A stretch of DNA of 64,000 nt, taken from contig NC_003070.9 of NCBI RefSeq assembly GCF_000001735.4, forward strand, positions 5,394,001 through 5,458,000, read 5' to 3'. Every line of letters begins with the position of its first letter. Positions within the stretch are counted from its first letter, which is position 1. The stretch comes from Arabidopsis thaliana (Eukaryota > Streptophyta > Magnoliopsida > Brassicales > Brassicaceae). The notes beneath the pieces were generated by a model. That model had not been told where the DNA came from. It saw only the letters and a program-made list of their open reading frames with translations, and did not search any database. A program made the translations under genes and the position numbers. This document shows, one piece after another, positions 11,582-24,000 of this stretch.

Positions 11582-12137
11582 GATCACAAGTTTGATTGGA
11601 TTATGCTAGATTCAAAAATAAAAAGTTGTGACTTTTTTGGAAAACGTCAAGAGTGGAAAATAAAAAAGGGATTTTGGTGTGTTCATATGTATGTTGGGGT
11701 CTCTTTTGGCTTGGTATCAATAAACTTGTCTTTTTTTCTCTAAATGTATCTGTGGAAATGCTTATCCCTCTGGTCGCCGGAAACAAATACGGACAAATTG
11801 TCTCCTTCTCCGGCCATATTTGTATTGGATCAACATTGTATTGCTCAAAAGTCATTACTGTTTTTCTCTGTCTCCAATGATCTCGGGTCACCCACCCGAT
11901 TCGGATCAGGACAACATCGTTTCGTTATGGGCCGATTATATAATGGGCCGCTTGAATGTCTCGTCTTATTTAATTAAAAGAAAAAAACACATTTTAAATT
12001 TGAATGATTCACACGTGTGTTGTTGCCACCATAGTTGGTCGGAGCTTTTCCTCTTCCCAAAATTGTAACCCTAACCACGCACCGACGGCGAAAACTGATC
12101 GCGGGTTTTCGCATCTTTTACTTGCAAAGTCTTGGAA
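11582..12137. promoter_or_regulatory. Intergenic with two site II (TGGGCC) elements and a telo-box before TRFL5
   Basis: TGGGCC occurs at 11928-11933 and again at 11944-11949, and AACCCTAA lies near 12066. This combination of site II and telo-box is typical of TCP-regulated plant growth and housekeeping promoters. Because TRFL-type proteins recognise telomere-like repeats, a telo-box in this promoter is noteworthy. The left part is the 3'UTR of the upstream gene. Confidence 0.55.
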
Positions 12138-13310
12138 ATGGAAGTGATGGACAAATGGGTAGCTGAATTTTTCCTCCGACGCCAACTAAATCCTAGGGTT
12201 TACGCTTTTCCACTGTTATCGGCTCTGAAACCAGTAGATTCCGACGACTGTGTAAAACTCAAGCTAACTGCTGTTTTGCGGGATATCTCCAATTCCATGA
12301 TTCAAGGTACCGTAGACGAAGGAATGCTTGATCTCCTCGAAATTCTTGAGAAGCTTCTGTTACAGGAACATTCGGTTATCATGGGATCTCTCAAATCTGC
12401 GTATTGCTGGACTGCTGTGGAATGCACGCTTAGGTTTATGTGGCCAGTGAATGCTTCGGATGGCTTCTTCGGTGATGCCCTTGAGAGGATTTGGAGGAAT
12501 CGGATTGGGACATTGAAGGAGAAAGAGAGCGACTTGGTGACTCGTGAGTTGTTGAAATGGGAGAGTGATCTAAACAAGGCGTTTGAGGAACCTGAGATTT
12601 ACCAGAAGATTCGTGAGACTAACATCAGGTACAATGCCATCTCTCATCTTAATCAGCTTCTCAAAGAGCAGTGGGCACTACTTGGATGTTCTTCTCTTGA
12701 ATCAGAAGCTCGAAAGAGGTTTCTTAAGCGTAAGGATTCACCATATGCTTCCCGGAGAGGAGGTAATAGAGAGAAAGCTAATGATGTTGAAGAAGTGGGT
12801 GGTGTGGAGAATCCTGATGGGGTTGGTAAGGTGAATGAACATGAACAGGAACACGAGCCAAGTCTTAATAAGGGGGAAATGTTGGTAGCTCGAGAGCTTA
12901 AGGATTTTTTGTTGGAGATTCAAAGACTCATCGACCCTATAACAAGGCAAGATCAAGAACCTAACAATGCAATGGAGCATTCAGTTGATGTCACTCCTCA
13001 GCCTGATGGGGCAAATAGGACTGATGCAGAAGATAGTGAGGGAACATCATCGTCTAGAAGAGTCAGGCCTCATCTACCAACCCCGGAACCTCTGAATGTA
13101 TCACCGTTGAAGAAAGGAAGATTAGAAAGACCGCGTCCCAGAAGGCCAATGAAATTCTGGACTTCTGAAGAAGTGGCAGCTTTGAGGGAAGGAGTTAAAG
13201 AATATGGAAAATCATGGAAAGATATCAAGAATTCATACCCTGTTGTTTTCGCTGATAGGAGCGAGGTGGATTTGAAGGATAAGTGGAGGAATTTACTTGG
13301 TCGTCAGTAG
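12138..13310 (+). CDS. TRFL5: TRF-like protein with C-terminal Myb/telobox domain
   Basis: Single exon, 390 residues from the ATG at 12138; six bases further upstream the frame has only a TTG, so it is not used. The N-terminal half is helical with no recognised motif (a conserved plant block rich in L and W). The middle is acidic and low complexity. The last ~55 residues form a Myb/SANT domain with FWTSEEVAALREGV, YGKSWKDI and the telobox helix VDLKDKWRNL, which in TRF-type proteins reads TTTAGGG telomeric DNA. Recalled as At1g15720 (TRFL5). TRFL family-2 members lack the central TRF extension and some do not bind telomeric DNA in isolation, so telomere binding is inference. Confidence 0.85.
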   Translation: MEVMDKWVAEFFLRRQLNPRVYAFPLLSALKPVDSDDCVKLKLTAVLRDISNSMIQGTVDEGMLDLLEILEKLLLQEHSVIMGSLKSAYCWTAVECTLRFMWPVNASDGFFGDALERIWRNRIGTLKEKESDLVTRELLKWESDLNKAFEEPEIYQKIRETNIRYNAISHLNQLLKEQWALLGCSSLESEARKRFLKRKDSPYASRRGGNREKANDVEEVGGVENPDGVGKVNEHEQEHEPSLNKGEMLVARELKDFLLEIQRLIDPITRQDQEPNNAMEHSVDVTPQPDGANRTDAEDSEGTSSSRRVRPHLPTPEPLNVSPLKKGRLERPRPRRPMKFWTSEEVAALREGVKEYGKSWKDIKNSYPVVFADRSEVDLKDKWRNLLGRQ

Positions 13311-13534
13311 TAGGAATCTTACCTTCTAACTTATGGGCATTTTGGTTTTGGGATCTTGTGTAGTTTTGCCGCTTGTGTTAGAAAGGGACTCACTTTTTGT
13401 ACGGTGAAGGCTTTAATATGTTCTTGATTCAGGCTCTTGTAGTTAGTGTCAAGCTTTAGACGATATTTCTTGTTCAAAAATCTATTGACCAGTTGATTAC
13501 AAAATGGAATGATTTTAAATATTTGGTCCTATAA
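13311..13534. other. Convergent 3' region, TRFL5 / CobW gene
   Basis: Short 3'UTR region of two tail-to-tail genes. No further feature. Confidence 0.5.
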
Positions 13535-15937
13535 TCAAATCAAGCAAGCTCTGAAACCCATCTCTAACTCCTCCCGGTTCAAATTCTTGCCGATGAAAAC
13601 AATCTTGTTGGTTCTTGTTTCATCTTTTCTCCATAACCGGTCAGGTGATCCTTCAAATATTTCATGAACTCCCTGTTCCAACCATTATAAACCACAAACG
13701 TCAGAGATAATTTACATCCCAAGGCTTCGATGCTTTAGAATTCATCCGAAATGATCAAAATAATGACAAAGGTTGGTCACCTGAAACACGAATCTCTCGT
13801 CCATGTCTTGTACGGAGAGGATACCTTTCATTCTGTAGATATCCTCACTACGTTGGTACAATAGCGCCCCAAGCCACATGTTAGCCTGATCCATTTTCAA
13901 AACTAAGGTTATAGATGATGCAAGTAATCAATCGCACATCTCAACAATCGTTTTAATTATAAGTAACACGTCAGGTGCTACAGTTTTATGCATCACATGT
14001 GACACAACTTGAGCCATATTGGGTTAATACCTTCTCGAGGTCTAAGTCTCCTTCGCAAACTATACTGACTGAACCAACACCAGGGTCATGGGTGTGATCA
14101 TGAGAATGGTGATGCTCTGCAGTTTCAGAAGCAAACTAATCAATGCATGTAGGCGATCGTTATTAAGTAATAAGGCCATTATTTGGTAACACTATAACAT
14201 ACCGTGTTCATGCTCATGCTCATGCTCATTGTGGTGATCATGGCAGTCATGACCATGGTGATGATCATCATGACCCTCGCGATCTTCTTTCTCTTCTTCA
14301 TTCACAGAGCTTTCAATTCTGGAAAGATAAAATAGTTGGCCACCAGCAATAAATCAGAGTAACAAAATCAGCCCTCTTAAACCAGGAAATCCACAACCAA
14401 TAAACCATAACAAATGTAAGGAGCTACAATTCACTTTGGACAGAAGTTTTCGGAGTGACTCGTAATAAGATTTTTAGTAAGACGTAAAATAAAACCGGAC
14501 CTTTCTAGATCAAACCCTCCAATTCCAAGAACATAATCCAAGTCAACCTTCCCATACTTTGTCCGCTTCATGTGAGCCATGCTGTTTATGGTCTGGAAAT
14601 AACCACATCATAAATGCTAACGCAGTGCACAGAGAAAAATAGATGTTCAAAGAGAAAAAAGAAAGAATCAGAAGAAGCAGAACCTACCTTTATCCGCTGC
14701 ATCACTGAAGCTAGTTCTGGCTCACCAACAAGATCAGTCTACAACAAAGTACAAACAATTTTCAGCTTGTATGATATGTCGAGGAGAACATACATAGCAG
14801 ACCATTGAAAAGCTTCTACTATAAGCATCCACCACACATTTCAAATACAAGTTATGGTGATGTTAATCATGAAAATTAGGTCGAAATAGAACTTCACAAT
14901 ACCTTGTTAACAATGATACGATCCGCGTAAGCTATTTGTTCAACCGCCTCATTGACATAGCCTTCAGGTTTGACCTCATCTAGATGCAAACGAGCATGTT
15001 TAGCATCAACCAGAGTGACAACCCCATCCAGCTTGACATCATTGAAAATTTCATCCTCAGCATAGAAAGTTTGAATAATCGGAGCAGGGTTAGCCAATCC
15101 TGAAAGAAAATATACATAATATATTCATTTATTCTTTAATAACATAGTAGTTGGTTCTTAACGAATCATGTAGCTCCAGAGTGATAGAAAATATTGAACC
15201 TGTCGTCTCAATAACGATATGGTCGAACCTTCCTTTCTTGGTCTGGACCATTTCAGAAATCATCCTCACAAGATCACCCCTAACAGTACAACACAGACAG
15301 CCATTGTTAAGCATCATTATATCCTCCGCTCCCGCAGTTTGAGCTGCCACAAGTGATCCATCAATGTCGACTTCACCAAACTGAGAATTCACATTTCAGA
15401 ACAAATTAGTGAAACCATAAAACATAAAACAATCTCTATTCAGCTTCTCAGACAATACCTCGTTCTCAATCACGGCTATGCGCTTCCCATGATCTCCCGT
15501 CAATATATGGTTTAGCAATGTTGTCTATACACTCAGAAAAAAACAATTCCAGTGAAATTCAGAATCTGATCGCTCAAAATTGAGCAGGAATTTCCGAATC
15601 ATGAACCCTAGATTAGCCTCACCTTACCAGAGCCCAGGAACCCGGTGATTATAGTGGCCGGAATTCGATTGTCGGGCAAAATCTCACTGGCAACATCGAA
15701 GATATCTTCATCATCTACAACGGCGAGCGAGGAATCAGAGGCAACGGCGGAGTGGAATCTCCGACGGCTGTCAGAGTAAAGCGCCGCGGAATAGAACGAT
15801 GACGACTTCGTTCTGAGGGAAACTGTGGCTGTACTGAGCCTAGCAGAAGCGAACCGATGGTTCAAGGAGGTATTAGCTCGGGGAACGATGAAAGCAAGGA
15901 AAGTCGTGGCTATGTCGAGTTTCAACAGCGTCGCCAT
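13535..15937 (-). CDS. CobW/COG0523-type GTP-dependent metal chaperone, organelle-targeted
   Basis: Ten exons: 15623-15937, 15459-15524, 15200-15380, 14903-15099, 14688-14738, 14501-14592, 14203-14318, 14031-14116, 13781-13885, 13535-13672, joining to 448 residues. After a ~75-residue Ser/Arg-rich transit peptide comes Walker A (GFLGSGKTTLLN), a phosphate-binding ENEFGEV, the metal-binding NNGCLCCTVRGD (CxCC), ETTG, and the guanine-specificity NKTDL. A His/Glu/Asp-rich loop (HDDHHHGHDCHDHHNEHEHE) is split by an exon boundary and continues in the next exon with HHHSHDHTHD. The C-terminal CobW_C domain follows (LWRKDETR). Known function of the family is GTP-dependent delivery of zinc or cobalt to client enzymes. 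Recalled as At1g15730, paralogue of At1g80480 (PTAC17). Zinc as the cargo is inferred. Confidence 0.93.
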
Positions 15938-17529
15938 TGTTATTAGGGTTCAAGGTATTCTGTGAAGGTTCGGACATAGAGATAGACAGTTAGACACTTG
16001 CTAGCTTCAGAATTTACGCGGTTTTTTTACATTGTTTTTTTTTTCCGGTTCCATCCAACGGTCGAGATTTGACTTGTATTATTTCGAAAGAAAAACAAAA
16101 TGGTAAAACATAAATGTATGAAAAAGGATTAAAATTATAGCACATGAGATATTGTAGTCATTTTTGTTACAAAATATATTAATCAGAAATTCAGAATGCG
16201 TGCATCAAAATTAGATGCAAAACTTGAAGAAGAGCATAATCCTAAATCTAGTTATAACAAATATATGGCGACAATTTCTGATATCAGTTTCGAGAATTAG
16301 TTTGTTTTGCAACTGTATTGATGTCAACAGAAGATAATGTGATTAAAATTGTTTCTAAAACAAGAACTGTCAAATTTCGAGTAATTATATTTATTGATTT
16401 TCTTGTTTATGCATATCCAAGGTTACTCTTCATCATCTCACAATTTTTTTTCGGTTATAAACTAAAAAATGTGGCTAATTTGAATATAAAGTTTGTATAT
16501 TTAAAAGCAAAAAGTAACGTTGGTCCAATGCAAAAAAATTAAGAGTTCCCTATACTATTAGAATTTAGAAATGAAATACTATACGATTCGAAGTTTGTGT
16601 TGTAACGCAGGTTTAATTAATTGAGATGGAGTAAAACAAAAAGGAATAAGAAGAAAAGAAACAACAAGGAACATCAATACAAAAGAAATAAATCGTTGAA
16701 ATCTCAAAGAGGGGTCCACTTAAAAGTGGGACCTTGACCTTCTTTATTCTTCCATCTTATCTCAAAAACGCATTAGATTGTTCCGAACCTAACTCCTTTC
16801 CTCACTAAGGGTGATTCATCTTACACGTGTCATCCGATAGTAGGTTAAGAAACAGGCTCGGCTCACGGCCACTTTGCACATTTCTATACTCTTCTCTCTT
16901 TCTTATTCCTCACCTTCCTTGTTCAATCACCGTCTCCTCAAAATCACAACACCAACAAAACAAAAAAAAGGTTTTGATCAAAGAGATCACTGTTAAACCC
17001 TCACAAAATTTCCTCAGGACTAATAATCTGCGATCGATCGTCGTTATGATAAGGTACGTATCAGCTTATTCGATCAACTAGCACAACTGTTTCCTGGTGA
17101 ACAGTTACTTTATATTGCTTCCCTTTACTTGTCTTTTATATTAAGCTTGCTAATCTCTTTGATTCGTTTTTGTTTGAATTAGCTTTACTTTGGGTTTCTG
17201 GGTTTTACTGTTGGGAATTAAACGCTTCACATAGTGATGATTCACACTTATCTCATTTGTTACTGTAATTGTTTGTGTTTGTTTTCATCCGATTGATGTG
17301 AGTTTGAATCATTTTATCGTATTTGACTATCTCTTTTTGATGATCGTACGAAAGTAGAGATCTTTGACAAGGTAAATGTGGTTTTTTTTTTATGTATAAG
17401 AACCTGCAAAGTTGAATGAAAAATTCTTGGGGAAATTTTTGTAAGTCAAATTTTTGACGTGAGTGAGGGATTGTGATCGTGCTCTGTTTCAGTCTCTAAA
17501 GAAGATTGATGATTCTGGATTACATTATC
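15938..17529. promoter_or_regulatory. Divergent promoter region and 5' leader of the LRR gene
   Basis: The left part is the CobW promoter. Pyrimidine-rich leader sequence of the LRR gene begins near 16870. A leader exon ends at 17053 (ATGATAAG before GTACGT), a 5'UTR intron spans 17054-17492 (acceptor TTTCAG), and translation starts at 17530. The leader carries an upstream ATG at 17046 whose frame ends 2 codons after the splice (MISL then stop). No other gene is seen. Confidence 0.6.
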
Positions 17530-20500
17530 ATGGGAGGAGCTTGTTCAAGGAAGAGAGATCAACAAGTTGAGGATATTTTAAACAGAGGTGTCTCTGGAAA
17601 ATATAGCAAGAGTTCAAGTTCGAAATGGTTAGCTACTTCGCTCTCTAGGTCTGGCTCCGATGTTAAACGGAAGAATGGAGAATGCCCGTCGCTTATGGAG
17701 CTCTGTGTCCGCAAGATACAGGAGGTATATTGTTTCCACTTACCAGGCTCTAATTAGTGTATAAACGCTAGCCTAATGTTTGAACTCTGTTTCATTGCAG
17801 GACATTGATAGATATACCAAGTTCTCTGACCTACCTAGAGATATCAGTCAGCAGATTTTTGATGAATTGGTTTATTCCCAGAGGTTAACTTTAAAGTCTC
17901 TTGAGGCATTTCGGGACTGTGCAATCCAGGTAAAGTCCTTGGTGTTTCTCTTGTGTTCATGTCCTATTAGTGTAACGGATATCTTTGTCTGACTCACAAT
18001 TTGTGAAAGCAGGATCTTTACTTGGGGGAATACCCTGGAGTTAATGATGACTGGATGGATGTCATCTCCTCGCAAAGTACATCGTTGCTTTCTGTTGATT
18101 TTTCGGGGTCTGATATCACAGACTCTGGACTGGTTTCTTTAAAAGGTTGCACAAACCTGGAATCTTTAAACTTTAATTTCTGTGACCAGATATCCAACCG
18201 TGGGCTTGTGCATCTCAGCGGTAAACTTTACTCATTTTCACACATTTCTTTTGTTTTCTGCTTATCGAAGTTTTCCTTGTACTTTATATGTGTATGTTTC
18301 CTAAACGTAGCTGCTACATATCTGATATTAAACACTTTCAGGCCTCTCAAATTTGACGAGCCTGAGCTTTAGAAGGAATGCTGCAATCACTGCACAAGGC
18401 ATGCGTGCATTATCCAACTTGGTTAACTTGAAGAAGCTAGATCTTGAGAAGTGTCCTGGGATTGACGGTGGGCTTGTTCACCTGCGAGGTACATAGCTAT
18501 GTGTTTTATTGTGATAATTGCCAGTTTTCTGTACCCTACTTTTTCACTTAGTCAATGTCTTTTCTTCATCCCATTTAGCTTCTCTGCACTTTTCTATCTT
18601 TTCCAGCTTTAACCAAGCTAGAGTCCTTGAACATAAAGTGGTGTAACTGCATAACTGATGCAGACATGGAGCCTCTTTCAGGTAACAAAAATATACGTCT
18701 CCTTCACATGTTTTATTACTTTCCCAAGTAGATGTGCTTACTCCTATTTGCTTCAGTACTTACAAATCTGAGGAGCTTACAGATTTGCTGCAGTAAGATT
18801 ACCGATATCGGTATTAGCTACCTTAAAGGTAGGGGTTTTGATTATCATACTCCTTTTATCACCATTTGTCTCACATCTTACGTTGTACACGAAGCGTGAT
18901 TCACTTCTTCCACTTGCTTGCTTCAGGGCTAAACAAGCTTAATTTATTGAACTTGGAGGGGTGCCGTCATGTTACTGCTGCATGCTTGGACACACTCACA
19001 GGTTTGTATAGACATCCTCATGGTATGTTTTGGACTGTACATGTAATGACACCTTCGAGATGAACTCATATGAGTTTTTTCTTTTGGTTTTATAGCTCTT
19101 GCAGGGTTGATGTATTTGAACCTCAATAGATGTAATTTTTCAGACAGCGGGTGTGAAAAGTTTTCTGGTGAGTGTTACTTGACTTCCTCGCAGTTAAATG
19201 GTAATTTTTGCTTTTCGAAAACTCTCCAATCTCTGCTATAATTTTTTTCACGCTCCTTTGCAGATTTAATTAATTTGAAGATACTAAACTTGGGCATGAA
19301 CAACATTACAAATTCATGCTTGGTCCACCTGAAAGGTTGTCTCACTTTCACTATATCATGTTTCCACTATTTTTTTTGGAATCCTCTCTTTTTACCATTT
19401 CGTGTTGTCTGCTAAATTGCTAATCAAGAAAATTTTATTCTCAGGTTTGACAAAGTTGGAAAGCTTGAATTTGGATTCTTGTAGAATTGGTGACGAAGGA
19501 CTGGTACATTTATCAGGTGATTGCTACTTTTGTTGTTATACTGTTATCATGGATATTCGTATTCGATATTCATTTATAGTCATGTGGTTGTAGGTATGCT
19601 TGAGTTGAAATCTCTGGAGTTGTCTGATACCGAAGTAGGAAGCAATGGTCTTCGCCATCTCTCTGGTTAACCATTTTCCCTTTGTCATTTCCATTTTGTA
19701 TCTTGTGATTTATTTGTTTGTTGATTAGTGCGTTTATGTTACTATATATAGGCCTGTCAAACCTAGAGAGCATAAACTTGTCATTTACTGTTGTGACCGA
19801 TAGCGGTTTAAGAAAATTATCTGGTTTGACATCTCTTCGAACATTGAATCTGGATGCTCGTCATGTTACTGATGCTGGTCTTTCCGCGCTCACAAGTAAG
19901 TCCTTCCAGTGCAAAGTTATTTGCTTTGGTATGATGTGGTTACCACCTCTTGAGTAACCCACTGTCTGTTTTTGTTCTAGGTTTGACAGGGTTGACGCAC
20001 CTTGATCTCTTCGGTGCTCGTATCACAGATTCTGGAACAAATCACCTACGAAGTAAGTTTTTGATGTTTATTATCTATTCTTTTCCGTGGAGATCTGCCT
20101 CATAAACTTTCTTTGTTGGTTTTCTTCTGATACAGACCTGAAGAAACTGCAGTCACTTGAAATATGTGGTGGTGGATTAACCGATACTGGTGTCAAGAAC
20201 ATAAAAGATCTTTCATCCCTCACTCTCCTCAATCTATCACAAAACTCCAATCTCACAGACAAAACACTGGAGTTGATTTCTGGTAAATATACAATTCTTG
20301 TTCAATGAGACAAATCATATGTACCTGAAACCTGAACCATAATCTCATAAAACCCGCAGGATTGACCGGATTGGTCTCTCTGAACGTCTCAAACTCTCGA
20401 GTATCAAGCTCAGGACTACGTCACCTGAAGCCATTGAAGAACTTGAGATCTCTGACCTTGGAGTCCTGCAAGCTCTCTGCTAATGACATCAGGAAGCTTC

Positions 20501-20544
20501 AGGCGACTGATCTGCCAAACTTGGTCAACTTCCGTCCTGAATAA
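17530..20544 (+). CDS. Leucine-rich repeat protein (cysteine-containing, F-box/AMN1-like LRRs), N-myristoylation signal
   Basis: Fifteen exons: 17530-17724, 17801-17929, 18013-18220, 18342-18488, 18607-18681, 18757-18828, 18927-19001, 19096-19167, 19264-19335, 19445-19516, 19594-19665, 19752-19895, 19981-20052, 20136-20282, 20360-20544, giving 578 residues. Most LRR exons are 72 or 75 nt and start in the same phase, so one exon equals one 24-25-residue repeat (L..LNL..C.ITD.GL..L). The N-terminus MGGACSRKR fits N-myristoylation. An in-frame ATG at 17509 has a poor context (T at -3) while 17530 has A at -3 and G at +4, so 17530 is preferred. A stretch (DLPRDISQQIFDEL) near residue 75 resembles a degenerate F-box. 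Recalled as At1g15740; molecular role unknown. Confidence 0.9.
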
Positions 20545-21085
20545 AATAATATGTTCAAAGGCAAATTCACGAACTCTGTAAATAGATCGATCTCCTCTGG
20601 TCTCAGACTAAGACACTGCTCTTAGATATATCGTCAAAAGCTATGCTCTTCTTCGGATTATTTGCTGAAGAAACTGTAAATAAAGCTTCTTTCAAGCTAT
20701 GGCCGGACGAAAGAGTCCTCCATGGCTCTTCTACGTGGTCAGCTTTCAGGATCTGTTTGGTTTGTTTATCTACTGAAGTGAACCAACATAAACTGTCACT
20801 CTTGTAAATATATGTAAATTCGAAATATCGACTGTAATATATAATTGAATATCTTGCACAATAGAAAATCTATGTGAAGGTAAAAATCTCAGAAAAGGAA
20901 AAGAGAGAGAAACAACATCAGTCACTGTTTTTATCCAAACTTCACTACTGAATTACTGTGAAAATATGTTACATCTAAATGTTAAGAATCTCTGGGTCAT
21001 AAATTTTTCTACCAAAAAAATAAGAAAGAAAAGACTTTTAAATAGAAGAAAGGGAATCAGAGAGGTAGGTGGCTCTCGGATCAGA
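20545..21085. other. Convergent 3' region, LRR gene / TOPLESS
   Basis: 3'UTRs of two tail-to-tail genes. No other coding or RNA gene is recognised. Confidence 0.5.
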
Positions 21086-24000
21086 TCATCTCTGAGGCTG
21101 ATCAGATGCAGAGGCTCCAACGGAAGGTGCAGTTGGTGCACCGCTAGCCGACCCGTTCTCAGCCGGTGGAGCGACTCCCCATTTACCTTCAGACTCGAGC
21201 GGTTCGAATATGTGCACTCCCCCGTCTGAGAGACCAACTGCAAACATGTTTGGTTCTTGCGGATGTGCAGCAATCACTAGTGGATGTACGTTTGAATTGC
21301 TGCACAAGTCAACAAGAGGAGCTTTATGATATATAAACAACTAACCGATTGATGTTTAGAAACGTTCTTTCCGAAATTTAAAGATTCCTCTGTTTTTTTG
21401 GGTAAATTTCAAGATTCCTCTGTTTACCTGAGACTAGCTGGTAGATACGCAGAAGGGTTGACCCGGCAACGCAGCCGTAGATTTGCAGAGCTAAATACAC
21501 AAACTGTTGCATCCATAAAACTCGCGTAGACCAATTGGCTATCGCATGAGAATGTGGCATGAGTGATTGGAGCTAATGATTCTCGAACAGCCCACTGAAA
21601 CATTGCAATCATTAATCATCTTTCAAATGCAATAAATTGCAGATCTTAGAGAGAGCGGCCTATAAATATAAAATACCTGTTTCATGCATTCGAGCTTGGT
21701 AGTTTCGTATATAGCAAGTTGCGTCTCGTGCACAACGAGGAAGTGAGCTTGATCTTGATGGAACTGAACACGCGTATCTGAAGGTGCACTGTTTGGTCTT
21801 CCCTGTGGAAGTGGCAAAACCTTGCTTCTCTGCTTTTCCCATCCATCTGTGTTCCAAACACAAAGCTGAAACAAAAACATTTCAAAGACTATTGATCTTT
21901 TCTTCATCGATTCTCAAAAAAAAAAAAAAAAATGGTCTAAGGCGGGAACCTGTGCATCTGCTCCAGACGAAACCAACACGTTTAATACGTTGGAGAAGGC
22001 AAGACCAGTTATTCTCTTTGAATGACCTTTAAGCTTACTCTTCACCTGCAGGAGCAAACAAGGAACATGATGGCCATCATATTAACAAACAAAACACTTC
22101 ATCTTCTTTTCTACATTCTTCTCTTGAGTTTTGATGCATTACCTCATCAACACGGACATTATAAATCTGAATCGTGCTATCATCCATCCCAATAGCGATG
22201 ATATTGTTGTCTTGAGGATGAAAAGCAAGAAAAGTAGCAGCCGGTGGTGGGGGCATGAAAGTCGCCATTGTCTGCAAATTATTAGCCAAGAACAGTCAGT
22301 CAAATTGCATACACAGAACATCAAAAGATCAGCATCTATGTGTCCCCATTACCTTAAACGTCATCATGTTAAATAAGGATATCTTTCCTCCGGAGGCTGA
22401 CATTACATATGAATCATTCTTGGATAAAGCAAAACAAGGTACAGCTTCCTCGGGATTGGTTTCAGCAACATCGTTAGTCATGAGGATCCCACTAGCTGGT
22501 TGCCACTGCTGAGGCGGTAAAGAAGCTGTCGCCTACACGGAAAATCGAGATGTAGAGATCAGTGACACTTATCATTATTTGACTAAGAAAGAGTCTCAAT
22601 TTCACCTTTCCAGTTGCGTTGCGCTCATTCCGCTGCCATTTCCATAGAAGATGAATTGCGTTTGATGCCAGAGCCAAAATAGCATTTCCCGAATTCGTGA
22701 AAATCAATCTTGATATCTGCCAAAAGTCATTGGTTTTATTGTCAGAAAAAAGAACAGCTATATATATATACCCTATACATGGCTCAGAAAATGTATATTT
22801 TATATACCTTGGCTACTCTCAGATTCTCAGGGAGTCTCAGTGACCTGCATTGAGAAGGCTCGCTGACTTCAGTAAGCTTCCATATCTTAGACTTATCATT
22901 TGATTCTTCTGTGATCACTGGCTTCACATCCACCATATTCCGCGAATCTCCATTCTAAAAAGGCAAGTGATGAATAATAGAAAGATAAAATAAAGTGAGT
23001 GAAAGAACAAAAAAGAATTGTATTTCTTACCATTCCTTGGATGGAAACTACATTGGCTGATCGATCTGCGTGACCAGCACTTGTTGCAGCAGCTGCCGCT
23101 GCCGCTGCTATGCTGTTTATTGCAGGCTGCAAATGTAGAATGAAGTGTTGACTAAATCTTTCAATTGGGTGTAAGTAATTTAAAGCTTAGCTTAGATTTT
23201 AAGTACCTTGGAGGATTCAGATGATATGTTCTCAAAAGTGTGCAATAGCCTTAGACCATCTGAGTTTGCCATAATCTTGATCACATTCTCGTTGCCAGAC
23301 ACGGCCAGGAGAGAGCCTTCCTTGTTGAACCGGATACGCGGGCTTGCCTAGTTTAAATATATTAGAAGCGCAAGTTAAGAAGAAACTCCAAAAGAATATC
23401 TGAAAACTTTTCTAGTTAGGCATTTTTTGTTCATGTACCTGGAGGCCTCCATCGCCATCAATGGCAGTTAAAAGCTGTACAGCGTCCATATCCCAGAACT
23501 TGATGGAGAAATCATCACCCGCAGCTAGATAACGGTTTTTAGTTGTATCAAACTGCACAACACCTAGAGAACGCTTGTGGAATCCTTGATAAGTTCTTTT
23601 AACAGCTCCTTCGCTTTCATTCCACTCAACAATGAAAGACTCTCCATCTTTACTCGTCCCACAAGAGAATAGCCTAGTACCATCGGCACTATAAGCCATT
23701 GTAGTACACCAGCGACCAGGTGCATCATAGTCAACTCGGGAACCCATATTATCATACAACCAAGCCTTAATTTTCCCATCAAGAGCTGTTGAAAATATGA
23801 ACTTGATGACAGGAAAAATACAACACATCAAAAAACTGAAACATTTAATAGAAGGGAGGGAGATCAACGGTTAGCTAAGCTTACCTGAATGTTTTCCTTG
23901 TAATGAGGACAAACGGAATAAACAGGAGCTTCATGGCCTTCAAAAGTATGCCTTTTGACACCTGTTGCAGCGTCCCAAACCTTGATGGTTTTGTCATCAC

